A stretch of 42,858 bases of DNA, from assembly GCA_002710685.1 (NCBI GenBank), contig PALD01000052.1, positions 1-42,858 on the forward strand, written 5' to 3'. Position 1 is the first letter of the stretch. Each line of letters opens with the position of its first letter. The notes beneath the pieces are model-generated. The model saw only the letters and a list, made by a program, of their open reading frames with translations. It was not told where the DNA came from and searched no databases. Source of the DNA: Cytophagaceae bacterium. Its GTDB lineage: Bacteria > Bacteroidota > Bacteroidia > Flavobacteriales > Flavobacteriaceae. This document shows positions 35,876 through 42,858 of the stretch, piece after piece. A program made the position numbers and the translations under genes.

Positions 35876-37141
35876 ATGAAATTTGTAAAACTCTACTTCA
35901 TGTTAATAGCGGTACTGCTTTCAGGGTATTCTTCCTGTTCTAAAGAAGAGAGTGCAGAACAACAAGAAGAAGTTGAGATAGAACAACCGGAAAACGACAA
36001 TACACCTATTGAAGAACCTGCAGAAGATGAGTCCATTCATGTTACTACGGGCAGCGAATTGCTGGCTGCAATAGCTGAGGCAAAGGCTGGAGATTCTATT
36101 GTGGTGCATGGCGGAACCTACGCTCTTACTTCCAGAATTGATGTTGAAAGTTCTGGTACAGAATTGCAAATGATCATACTTATGGCTGCGCCTGATGAAG
36201 AACGACCTGTATTTGATTATTCCGCTATGAGCGAAAATGCTTCAAATCAGGGTATGATTTTAGACGCCGACTTCTGGCATATAAAAGGAATAGATTTTTA
36301 CAATGCCGGAGATAACGGGATGAAAATTCAGGGCAATAACAACCTGATCGAGTTCTGTACTTTTTCAGAATGTTCAGATACAGGTTTGCAATTAGACAGC
36401 GGCGCTTCAAATAATACCATCCTCAATTGCGACTCTTTTTTCAATGCTGACTCAAGTGTAGAAAACGCAGATGGTTTTGCCTGTAAACTCACCGCGGGAA
36501 GTAATAATAAATTTATAGGCTGCAGGGCATGGCAAAACCTCGATGATGGCTGGGATGGTTATTTGCGCGGAAGTGATGATATTCATACCTATTATGAGAA
36601 TTGCTGGGCTATTAATAACGGTTACTTAAAAGATAACAGCGTGAGCGGTGGTGACGGCAATGGTTTTAAAACGGGAGGCAGTGATGATAAAACACTTAAA
36701 CATAATGCTACTTACACCAATTGCCTTGCTGTAGGAAATATAGCCGATGGTTTTGATCATAACAGCAATCGCGGTATGGTGACGATCTACAACTGTTCTG
36801 CCAATGATAACGGCAAAAACTACAACTTTAGCAACAACAATATTCTGACAGGACTCATTATAAAAAATTGTGTCTCTCTGGGCAATATGGGAAGTACAAA
36901 TGCAACTGAAAAGGATACTTCAAGTAATAGCTGGATGAACGGCTTAACTGCTAAAGAAACCGATTTTTTAAGTATAGAAACCGCTCAATTGCTCGCTGCA
37001 CGCAAAGCAGATGGAAGTCTGCCAGATATAGATTTTATGCACCTTACCGCCGGCAGTAATTTAATAGATAAAGGTGTAGATGTAGGGCTTCCGTTTAATG
37101 GGAGCGCGCCTGATCGGGGTGCTTTTGAATTTGAAGATTAA
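35876..37141 (+). CDS. PL9 family pectate lyase lipoprotein
   Basis: ATG 35876 is chosen over the upstream GTG because it gives a normal lipobox (GYSSC, Cys21); the protein is 421 residues. An acidic Glu-rich linker precedes a right-handed beta-helix. The PL9 calcium site and catalytic Lys can be seen in ENADGFACKLTAG, NLDDGWDGYL and GNGFKTGGSDD. It would cleave polygalacturonate by beta-elimination with Ca2+ and a catalytic Lys, giving the unsaturated ends used by GH105. PL9 also includes thiopectate-like and rhamnogalacturonan-related members, so exact chain preference is open. Confidence 0.9.
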   Translation: MKFVKLYFMLIAVLLSGYSSCSKEESAEQQEEVEIEQPENDNTPIEEPAEDESIHVTTGSELLAAIAEAKAGDSIVVHGGTYALTSRIDVESSGTELQMIILMAAPDEERPVFDYSAMSENASNQGMILDADFWHIKGIDFYNAGDNGMKIQGNNNLIEFCTFSECSDTGLQLDSGASNNTILNCDSFFNADSSVENADGFACKLTAGSNNKFIGCRAWQNLDDGWDGYLRGSDDIHTYYENCWAINNGYLKDNSVSGGDGNGFKTGGSDDKTLKHNATYTNCLAVGNIADGFDHNSNRGMVTIYNCSANDNGKNYNFSNNNILTGLIIKNCVSLGNMGSTNATEKDTSSNSWMNGLTAKETDFLSIETAQLLAARKADGSLPDIDFMHLTAGSNLIDKGVDVGLPFNGSAPDRGAFEFED

Positions 37142-37159
37142 CAAAAAGCCAGAAACCAG

Positions 37160-37936
37160 ATGAAATTTCTCCTTATAATCATTTTTATGATTTTTAGCCT
37201 TTCGCTTTTAGCGCAGGAAAAACCTACGCTTTATCTGATAGGTGATTCTACAATGGCAGATAAAAAGGACCCTAATCAAAATCCTGAACATGGCTGGGGC
37301 CAAATGCTTCCACAATTGCTCACTGATGAAATACGCGTAGAAAATCACGCGGTAAACGGGCGCAGCAGCAAAAGTTTTATTACAGAAGGAAAGTGGGAAG
37401 CGGTTTTAAGTAAGTTGAAGAAAGGAGATTATGTTTTTATTCAATTTGGTCATAATGACGAAAAAGTACAGGATAGCACGCGGTTTACAAATCCGTTTAC
37501 GCAGTATCGTTATAACCTGGAGCGCTTTGTAAATGAAACCCGAAGTAAAGGAGCGACACCTGTTTTACTAAGTTCAATCGTGCGCCGTAATTTTAATGAA
37601 TATGGAGTTTTAGTAGATACCCATGGCGACTATCCTGTAGTTGTATGGCTGGTAGCTAAAGATTTAGATGTTCCTTTTGTAGATTTACAATGGCTAACAG
37701 AACGTCTTGAAATAAAATACGGCCCGGAAGCCTCAAAATCGCTGCATTTACACCTAAAACCTGGTGAAAATGCATACGAACCGCATGGAAGAGATGACGA
37801 TACTCATTTGTCTCAATTAGGAGCAACTCTTGTCGCAAGTCTGGCTTTACAGGAAATCAATCGGCAACATTCTGGTCTTGCGACTTTTATTAAGAAGTCT
37901 GTATTAGCAAAGGAAATAATTTCTTTAAAAAATTAA
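37160..37936 (+). CDS. CE12 rhamnogalacturonan acetylesterase
   Basis: This 258-residue SGNH hydrolase has a signal peptide (to about residue 19, LLAQ). The four SGNH blocks are present: GDS (Ser30) in LYLIGDSTMADK, NG (66-67) in NHAVNGRSSKSF, FGHND (Asn99), and DDTHLSQLG near the C-terminus for the catalytic Asp-His. It removes acetyl groups from rhamnogalacturonan I backbone or homogalacturonan, making them accessible to lyases. It is 18 bases after PL9 and ends the depolymerase run; a 457-base gap follows. Confidence 0.94.
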   Translation: MKFLLIIIFMIFSLSLLAQEKPTLYLIGDSTMADKKDPNQNPEHGWGQMLPQLLTDEIRVENHAVNGRSSKSFITEGKWEAVLSKLKKGDYVFIQFGHNDEKVQDSTRFTNPFTQYRYNLERFVNETRSKGATPVLLSSIVRRNFNEYGVLVDTHGDYPVVVWLVAKDLDVPFVDLQWLTERLEIKYGPEASKSLHLHLKPGENAYEPHGRDDDTHLSQLGATLVASLALQEINRQHSGLATFIKKSVLAKEIISLKN

Positions 37937-38393
37937 TCCGCTTTTCTTCTTGGTTGCTGCCACCTGCAACCCATTTACTAAAACTCTGTCTTAAACTTAC
38001 TTCTTTATTCTATAGGTCCTGCCCATATCATACAATAACGCAGCTTATTTTTTATTGATAATTCCCGATTTTACCCAGCTTTTGACCGATTTTCATAGCT
38101 ATCTTCAGAATTCCTACTGAAATTCGTATGACTGAAAAGTCATTTTTTTAATTCTCTTGAAACCAGATTTTTAACATGCAAAAAGTTAAAACTTGAAAAA
38201 ATTTCAATCGATTGCGTAAATTCAAGATTATTATCTATAATTTTAATAAATATCATTCAAAATGTTAGTCTTTAGTATTAGAAATTAATGATAATAACAT
38301 TTTTAATCTTAAGTATTTAACATAATAAATGCGGATCACAAAAATTAATCAATTCTAAAACCCAACTATAAATTAAACAAAATTCCTTTTGAG
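37937..38393. other. Long AT-rich gap upstream of the CE15-like gene
   Basis: No gene is seen. A 6-bp stem-loop GGTTGC/GCAACC (37952-37971) follows the CE12 gene but lacks a T tract. A CAATCGATTG palindrome lies at 38205-38214. No clear TTTG-N19-TAnnTTTG promoter was found, though the 177 bases between that site and the start codon are very AT-rich. Confidence 0.5.
38203..38216. promoter_or_regulatory. Operator-like site upstream of the CE15-like gene
   Basis: TTCAATCGATTGCG matches the locus palindrome at 10 of 14 positions, keeping AATCGATT, with CAATCGATTG being palindromic by itself. Ten bases, ATCGATTGCG, are identical to the second site in the susC leader at 23360. It lies 177 bases upstream of the start codon. 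Confidence 0.5.
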
Positions 38394-40763
38394 ATGAAAT
38401 TTAGATCAAGCCTGTTGACACTCATACTAACCATGTGTGCTGTCTTAAACAATTATGCCCAACACCCTTTAGTGTATCAAAGTGAAAATACCGGGGCTTC
38501 ATGTGATGCGCCGCCATTACCAGATCCCGGTGATCTTGTTAATTACCCTATGTTACCAGATCCTTTTGCATGGTCTGATGGTAGCGGTCGCTCTACAGAT
38601 TTTAGCGATTGGGAATGCCGAAGAAATGAGATAAAAGCTGAAATCCAGGAATATGAGATAGGTTTAAAACCGCCACGTCCTGCTGATATAACAGCAACTT
38701 ATGTTGATGGAGTATTAACCGTTCTAATCACTGAAAACGGAGAGACGCTCACTCTAACTTCTGAAGTTACGATGCCCGAAGGCGATGGACCTTTTCCTGT
38801 TGTGATAGGTATGAATAGCGCTACAGGAAGTATACCTTCATCTATATTTGATGGTGCTATTAAAATACCTTTTATGCACAATCAGGTAGTAAGTTATTCT
38901 CAGGGTTCCAGAAATCCTGACGACCCTTATTTTAAACTTTATCCGGAGTTTCATCCTGATGCAGATACCTACAGTATGGGTAATTACAGCGCTTGGTCGT
39001 GGGGTGTAAGCAGATTAATAGATGGGATAGAGTTAGTGCAAGAGCAATTAAATGCAGATGTTGATCACATAGCTGTAACCGGATGTTCTTATGCAGGAAA
39101 AATGGCACTTTTTGCAGGAGCTTTCGATGAACGTATAGCTTTAACAATTGCACAGGAATCTGGCGGTGGAGGTGCGCCCTCATGGCGTGTTTCTGAAACT
39201 ATAGGGAATGTGGAAAAAATTGATAATACCAATTACTCATGGTTTTTACCAGATATGGGAAGTACATTTAGTGGCAGAGCTGGTATTTTACCGCATGATC
39301 ATCACGAGTTAATGGCAATGGTCGCTCCCAGAGCTTTACTAATTACAGGGAATACAGATTTTGAATGGTTAGCTAACCCTTCTGCATATGTTTCGGCAAG
39401 GGCGACTGAGGAGGTTTATAAAGCATTTGGCATAGAAGACAGATTTGGTTTTTATATTGATGGAGGTCATGGCCATTGCGCTGTACCAGATAGTCAAAGC
39501 CCGGCAATACAATCATTCGTCGATAAATTTCTTTATGAGGATACGGCAGCAGATACAGATGTTCATGTTAACCCTTACGGCAATACTGTTGATTATATGA
39601 GCTGGATAGAGGGCTGGGTAGATACCAATCCCAATAAACCGAATATTACAATAGACAGTCCCGCAAATAATTCTACTTACGAGGCTCCGGCAACGATCAA
39701 CTTTACGGCTTCTGTTACAGACATAAATGATGATGTAGAAAAGGTAGAATTTTATAACGGAACTGATCTTCTGGGAGAATATACTACAGCACCTTATTCA
39801 TTTACATGGGAAAATGCTGAAGGCGGAACCTATCTTATTTCTGCTGAGGCGACTGATGCAGAGGGCTTAAAGGGCTTTTCAAACGTAGTCAAAGTTGTGG
39901 TTACTACACCACCTACGACAGTATATAAAGTAAGTACTCCACCCATTATAGACGGAACTATTGATGAAATATGGAATGTTGCCGGTATGAATGATTTTAA
40001 AGCTGAAAAGGATTTGCTTGGAGGTCCTTTTGAGGCGTCTGATTTAAGTGGATGGTCACGGCTCATGTGGGATGATACATTTTTTTATCTTTTAGCTCAT
40101 GTTGAGGATGATGTTAAAATGAATGACAGTCCTTATGCAATTTATCAAGATGACAATGTTGAGGTTTATTTTGATGGCAATAATGGAAAAACCAATTCAT
40201 ATGAAGCTGGTAATGATGTGCAATATACTTTTAGATGGGACGATGGAAGTTTTGTAGGTACAAATAATGGTATTTCTACAGATGGGATAGAATATGTCAT
40301 GCTAGGAACTGATGATGGGTATATTCTGGAAGCTAAAATACCTATGGCTAATGTAGATGTTGTCCCAGAAGATGGTAAAGAAATCGGGTTTGATTTTATG
40401 ATAAACGATGATGATGATGGTGGCGATCGAGAAGGAAAATTATCATGGAATTCTACAAATGATTCTGCATATCAAAACACCTCTGTTTTTGGAACAATAC
40501 AATTAAGTAGTTCTGTTTTGTCTATAGGTGCTGTTTTAAATAGAAGTTCAGTCACACTTTATCCTAATCCTACAAACAACCAGTTGATCGTTACAGGTAT
40601 ACAAAGAGATGTAGACTATAAAATTATTGATATAACGGGGAAATTGCAACAATCTGGTAAAACTCAAAATTCTATCAAAATAGATAATTTGAGCCAGGGT
40701 TTGTATTTTTTACAACTTAGTAATCAGGATATGAAAGCCAATCTGAAATTCATTAAAAAGTAG
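38394..40763 (+). CDS. CE15-like glucuronoyl esterase with Ig-like, CBM9-like and T9SS domains
   Basis: This 789-residue secreted protein has a signal peptide (to about residue 23), an alpha/beta hydrolase of the CE15 type (about 25-400), a bacterial Ig-like module (about 415-505), a CBM9-like module (about 510-710) and a type IX secretion tail (about 718-789, LYPNPTNNQLIV to KFIKK). The nucleophile elbow is VTGCSYAGKMALFAG (Ser about 231), with QESGGGGAPSWR after it and the catalytic His in GGHGHC. Most CE15 enzymes have Arg after the Ser; here it is Tyr. It would cleave ester bonds of glucuronate or galacturonate outside the cell. It has a separate leader and is likely co-regulated with the locus. 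Confidence 0.86.
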   Translation: MKFRSSLLTLILTMCAVLNNYAQHPLVYQSENTGASCDAPPLPDPGDLVNYPMLPDPFAWSDGSGRSTDFSDWECRRNEIKAEIQEYEIGLKPPRPADITATYVDGVLTVLITENGETLTLTSEVTMPEGDGPFPVVIGMNSATGSIPSSIFDGAIKIPFMHNQVVSYSQGSRNPDDPYFKLYPEFHPDADTYSMGNYSAWSWGVSRLIDGIELVQEQLNADVDHIAVTGCSYAGKMALFAGAFDERIALTIAQESGGGGAPSWRVSETIGNVEKIDNTNYSWFLPDMGSTFSGRAGILPHDHHELMAMVAPRALLITGNTDFEWLANPSAYVSARATEEVYKAFGIEDRFGFYIDGGHGHCAVPDSQSPAIQSFVDKFLYEDTAADTDVHVNPYGNTVDYMSWIEGWVDTNPNKPNITIDSPANNSTYEAPATINFTASVTDINDDVEKVEFYNGTDLLGEYTTAPYSFTWENAEGGTYLISAEATDAEGLKGFSNVVKVVVTTPPTTVYKVSTPPIIDGTIDEIWNVAGMNDFKAEKDLLGGPFEASDLSGWSRLMWDDTFFYLLAHVEDDVKMNDSPYAIYQDDNVEVYFDGNNGKTNSYEAGNDVQYTFRWDDGSFVGTNNGISTDGIEYVMLGTDDGYILEAKIPMANVDVVPEDGKEIGFDFMINDDDDGGDREGKLSWNSTNDSAYQNTSVFGTIQLSSSVLSIGAVLNRSSVTLYPNPTNNQLIVTGIQRDVDYKIIDITGKLQQSGKTQNSIKIDNLSQGLYFLQLSNQDMKANLKFIKK

Positions 40764-40785
40764 TTATAATTATTTATTTGTCTTT

Positions 40786-40824
40786 AAAAACCTATGCGCC
40801 AAGATAAAGCACATAGGTTTTTTT
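40786..40824. terminator. Bidirectional terminator between convergent genes
   Basis: Inverted repeat AAAAACCTATG (40786-40796) / CATAGGTTTTT (40812-40822), 11 bp with a 15-base loop and runs of A and T at the two ends. It lies between the CE15-like gene and the DUF1697 gene on minus and can serve both. Confidence 0.85.
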
Positions 40825-40851
40825 AATGTAGAGTCATTTGCATGAGATAGA

Positions 40852-41385
40852 CTACATGCCGGCTAATTTGAGAACCGTGTTCCAATTGCGTGTGGTAGCC
40901 TGAACTTTCAATTTTCGTTCAAAAAACATATTAGTGAGTTTAGAGTCGCTGTATTTACCTGCGCATTTAATGAAGACGTTGTTACTTACAATCTCAAATT
41001 TTTCAGGCAGAAAATCTATAGCATTTATAGACTCATCAATTCCGGGCGCGGGCGTATTTTTTAGAAAAGTAAGGTGAAGTAGTTTGGTGTCTGTTTCAGG
41101 ATCTTTAGCAAAAGGATTAGAAGTTACAAGTTCATTTAATTCTGAACTACTTCTTACAATTACCGGAACCTCAAACCCGTATTTATCAAGAATAGCACGT
41201 TCTATTTTTTCGCTTAAAGCGAAATAATCTTCAGTTTCAGCTGTAAAAATAACATTCCCGCTTTGTATATAGGTTGATACGTCCTCAAACCCAAGACTAA
41301 CAAAAAGTTGTTTTAGATCCTGCATGAGAATTTTGCGTTTTCCGCCTACGTTTATTCCTCTTAAAATTGCGACATACTTTTCCAT
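40852..41385 (-). CDS. DUF1697 family protein
   Basis: This 177-residue cytoplasmic protein carries the complete DUF1697 domain, starting with the family's signature YVAILRGINVGGKRKILM and followed by YIQSGNVIF. The C-terminus ends with RNWNTVLKLAGM, also typical. The function is unknown. It is 17 bases downstream of an esterase on the same strand. It does not appear to belong to the pectin locus. Confidence 0.93.
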   Translation of the reverse strand: MEKYVAILRGINVGGKRKILMQDLKQLFVSLGFEDVSTYIQSGNVIFTAETEDYFALSEKIERAILDKYGFEVPVIVRSSSELNELVTSNPFAKDPETDTKLLHLTFLKNTPAPGIDESINAIDFLPEKFEIVSNNVFIKCAGKYSDSKLTNMFFERKLKVQATTRNWNTVLKLAGM

Positions 41386-41402
41386 GATTTCTTTTTTGGT
41401 TT

Positions 41403-42239
41403 TTATTCGGCAGGGTTAAAAATTTTTGAAAAAGCGTCGTAAACGGCAAGGTGCAAAGCGTCGCCATGATTCTGATTTTCTAAAAAATTAAAGTAGATGG
41501 CCGTTTTTTCAATTTTAGATCTGTTTAATTTTTCATATAGACTTTTGGCATCATTTTCCATCACCTCACCTTCATTACCTACGGCGATATAAATAGATTT
41601 AGGCTCCTTGTAGTCTGTGGGTTTAAATTGTAGAAGCTCTTCATCACTCCACCATAAACTTGGGCTCACGATAATGTAATTGTCAAAAAGGTCTGGTTTT
41701 TTAAAAAGTATTTCTGTGGCTAAAAGTCCGCCTAAAGATTGACCTATTAACGTCTTTGTAGTCGTCGTTCTATAAGTTGAGGTGATGAATGGTTGTAACT
41801 CTTTTTCTAAAAAATCAATAAATTTTTCTGAACCTCCTGTTGTAGGAAATTCTGTTTTGTCATTCTTATTTGAAGTGGGAAACGTGAAATCTCGTTTTCT
41901 GTCAACATTTGCAATCCCTACAACAATGCTATTGGGGATAATATTAATCCATGAAAACGATGCAAATTGTACAAGCCCTGCTATGTGTATAAAATCTTCA
42001 TCTGCAGAGCCATCTAGCAGGTAAATAACGGGATATGATTTCTCGTTATTTTCTGAATAATCTGGCGGAAAATAGAGGTTAATTACCCGATTTTCGCCTA
42101 AAATAACCGATTTTATCTCGACAGTTTTGCCTAATTCAAAAGGCTTTTGAGCCACAATTTTTAGTGTTTGCCGTGTTTGCGCGGTTGCAAAATGTGTGGT
42201 AAAGAGTATTGCAAAAGTTAAAACGATTAATGTTCTCAT
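41403..42239 (-). CDS. Secreted esterase of the Fes/IroE-like (putative esterase) family
   Basis: This 278-residue protein has a signal peptide (to about residue 21, HFATAQ) and an alpha/beta hydrolase of the esterase-D/Fes type. Visible marks are YPVIYLLDGSADEDF, the nucleophile elbow GQSLGG (Ser168) and a C-terminal His in NHGDALH. The family cleaves siderophore or small-molecule esters; some are described as serine hydrolases of unknown target. It shares a strand and short spacing with DUF1697 and the GNAT gene. No iron-related gene is nearby, so a siderophore role is not supported here. Confidence 0.88.
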   Translation of the reverse strand: MRTLIVLTFAILFTTHFATAQTRQTLKIVAQKPFELGKTVEIKSVILGENRVINLYFPPDYSENNEKSYPVIYLLDGSADEDFIHIAGLVQFASFSWINIIPNSIVVGIANVDRKRDFTFPTSNKNDKTEFPTTGGSEKFIDFLEKELQPFITSTYRTTTTKTLIGQSLGGLLATEILFKKPDLFDNYIIVSPSLWWSDEELLQFKPTDYKEPKSIYIAVGNEGEVMENDAKSLYEKLNRSKIEKTAIYFNFLENQNHGDALHLAVYDAFSKIFNPAE

Positions 42240-42265
42240 ATGCGTAAAGCTAAAAACATTCTGGG

Positions 42266-42712
42266 TTATTGAAGCACTTTCTCAAAACAGAGACTATTTT
42301 CTACGCCAGCATATTGCCCATAATTACTCATTCTAGCGTAATTATTTCTGGTATACAAAGCGATAGCCTCTATTTGTCTGGTTCCGGTTTCCAGAATGCA
42401 TTTTTTACAGCCCAGTTCTAGAGCCCATAGCTCAAGTTCTTTAAGAATTTTTGACGCTATCCCGTTGCCACGAAAGTCAGGATCAACATACATTCTTTTA
42501 ATCTCCATGGTTTTGTTGTCATATCCTTTAATCGCTCCACAACCTACAGCCTCGTTGTTTTCAAGACCAATAATCACATGCTTAATTGTGTTAATCTTAT
42601 TAAATTGATCATAAAAAGCATGCTCGTCACCATCTGTGATCGCCAGACCGGCATCTAATTTTTTAACCAGTGTTATAAAATCTTTGTTTTGTGAATTGTA
42701 CGTATAAATTGT
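42266..42712 (-). CDS. GNAT acetyltransferase with disrupted start
   Basis: The frame is open from an in-frame stop at 42719-42721 down to 42266 and encodes about 149 residues. The C-terminal part has the acetyl-CoA-binding GNAT core MYVDPDFRGNGIASKIL. The N-terminal IYTYNSQNKDF to IKHVIIGLE segment is needed for the first strand of the fold. The nearest ATG (42717-42715), which overlaps the upstream stop as ATGA, is not in this frame; two extra bases after it would explain that. GTG at 42577 is the first standard start in frame but loses the first strand and helix. It is either a recent frameshift, a non-standard start or a sequence error. Confidence 0.6.
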   Translation of the reverse strand, partial: TIYTYNSQNKDFITLVKKLDAGLAITDGDEHAFYDQFNKINTIKHVIIGLENNEAVGCGAIKGYDNKTMEIKRMYVDPDFRGNGIASKILKELELWALELGCKKCILETGTRQIEAIALYTRNNYARMSNYGQYAGVENSLCFEKVLQ

Positions 42713-42713
42713 A

Positions 42714-42858
42714 TCATTTTAAACTGTCGGCTGTGTTTTTAGAAGTATTGACCAAAGCAGGTTTTTCTGTTTCAAGCTTTTTTATAACCACTTTTAAGCT
42801 ATCAATTTCTTTAGTCAGTTTTGTTTGATCATTATCGGCTTTCATTTTGATCTGAAAA
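42714..42858 (-). CDS. Hypothetical protein, C-terminal fragment
   Basis: A frame runs in from the right edge and ends with TGA at 42716-42714. The last 47 residues are hydrophilic and rich in Lys, Glu and Leu (TKEIDSLKVVIKKLETEK), suggesting a coiled coil. The stop overlaps the ATG at 42717, so it was probably coupled to the GNAT gene. No family is recognised. Confidence 0.5.
   Translation of the reverse strand, partial: FQIKMKADNDQTKLTKEIDSLKVVIKKLETEKPALVNTSKNTADSLK

Overview
The window looks like a chromosomal segment of a marine-type member of the Flavobacteriaceae (Bacteroidota). The support is a SusC/SusD pair, a type IX secretion C-terminal tail, many lipoproteins, AT-rich spacers, and promoters of the Bacteroidota form TTTG-N19-TAnnTTTG. 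No genus is assigned.

Left edge (1-282): the 3' part of a tRNA-Leu(UAG) followed by a strong terminator. The matching 5' half is absent, so this may be the displaced end of an integrated element lying to the left.

Region A (283-8936): a redox/stress-type cluster. It holds an AraC regulator (minus) divergent from an aldo/keto reductase, two tandem NTF2-like secreted proteins and an exported flavodoxin. These are followed by a molybdenum hydroxylase of the isoquinoline 1-oxidoreductase type (2Fe-2S subunit plus di-haem cytochrome on plus, Mo subunit convergent on minus) and an exported CMD-CMD-cupin protein. A near-identical 34-bp element occurs upstream of the aldo/keto reductase and again between the Mo subunit and the CMD-cupin gene, which suggests one regulator controls both.

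Region B (9237-40824): a large pectin utilisation locus. A catabolic run (9321-21965) encodes GH105, a DUF4861 lipoprotein, KduI, KduD, UxaC, a three-gene TRAP transporter, UxaB, UxaA and a Gfo/Idh/MocA oxidoreductase. A convergent LacI regulator follows. Then come SusC, SusD and a FN3/DUF4957-DUF5123 lipoprotein ending at a strong terminator, and then a depolymerase set: a PL1-CE8 fusion, GH28, an acetylesterase-like hydrolase, CE8, PL9, CE12 and a separately placed CE15-like esterase with a CBM9-like module and a T9SS tail. The surface enzymes would de-esterify and cut pectin, SusCD would import oligomers, GH105 would release unsaturated uronate, and the TRAP system would carry uronates into the cytoplasm. 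KduI/KduD (unsaturated branch) and UxaC/UxaB/UxaA (saturated branch) both end at 2-keto-3-deoxygluconate (KDG). KDG kinase and KDPG aldolase are not in the window.

The most striking regulatory signal is an identical promoter-operator unit in front of both the GH105 run and susC. In each, a TTTG-N19-TAnnTTTG-type promoter is followed with no gap by the perfect palindrome TGTAATCGATTACA. A one-mismatch copy lies just upstream of the LacI gene, and a related CAATCGATTG site lies upstream of the CE15-like gene. This points to a LacI-type switch rather than the hybrid two-component sensor common in Bacteroides pectin loci.

Right edge (40852-42858, minus): a DUF1697 protein, a secreted alpha/beta esterase, a GNAT acetyltransferase whose start codon is out of frame, and the 3' end of a coiled-coil-like gene. 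No CRISPR array, insertion sequence or rRNA gene was seen.
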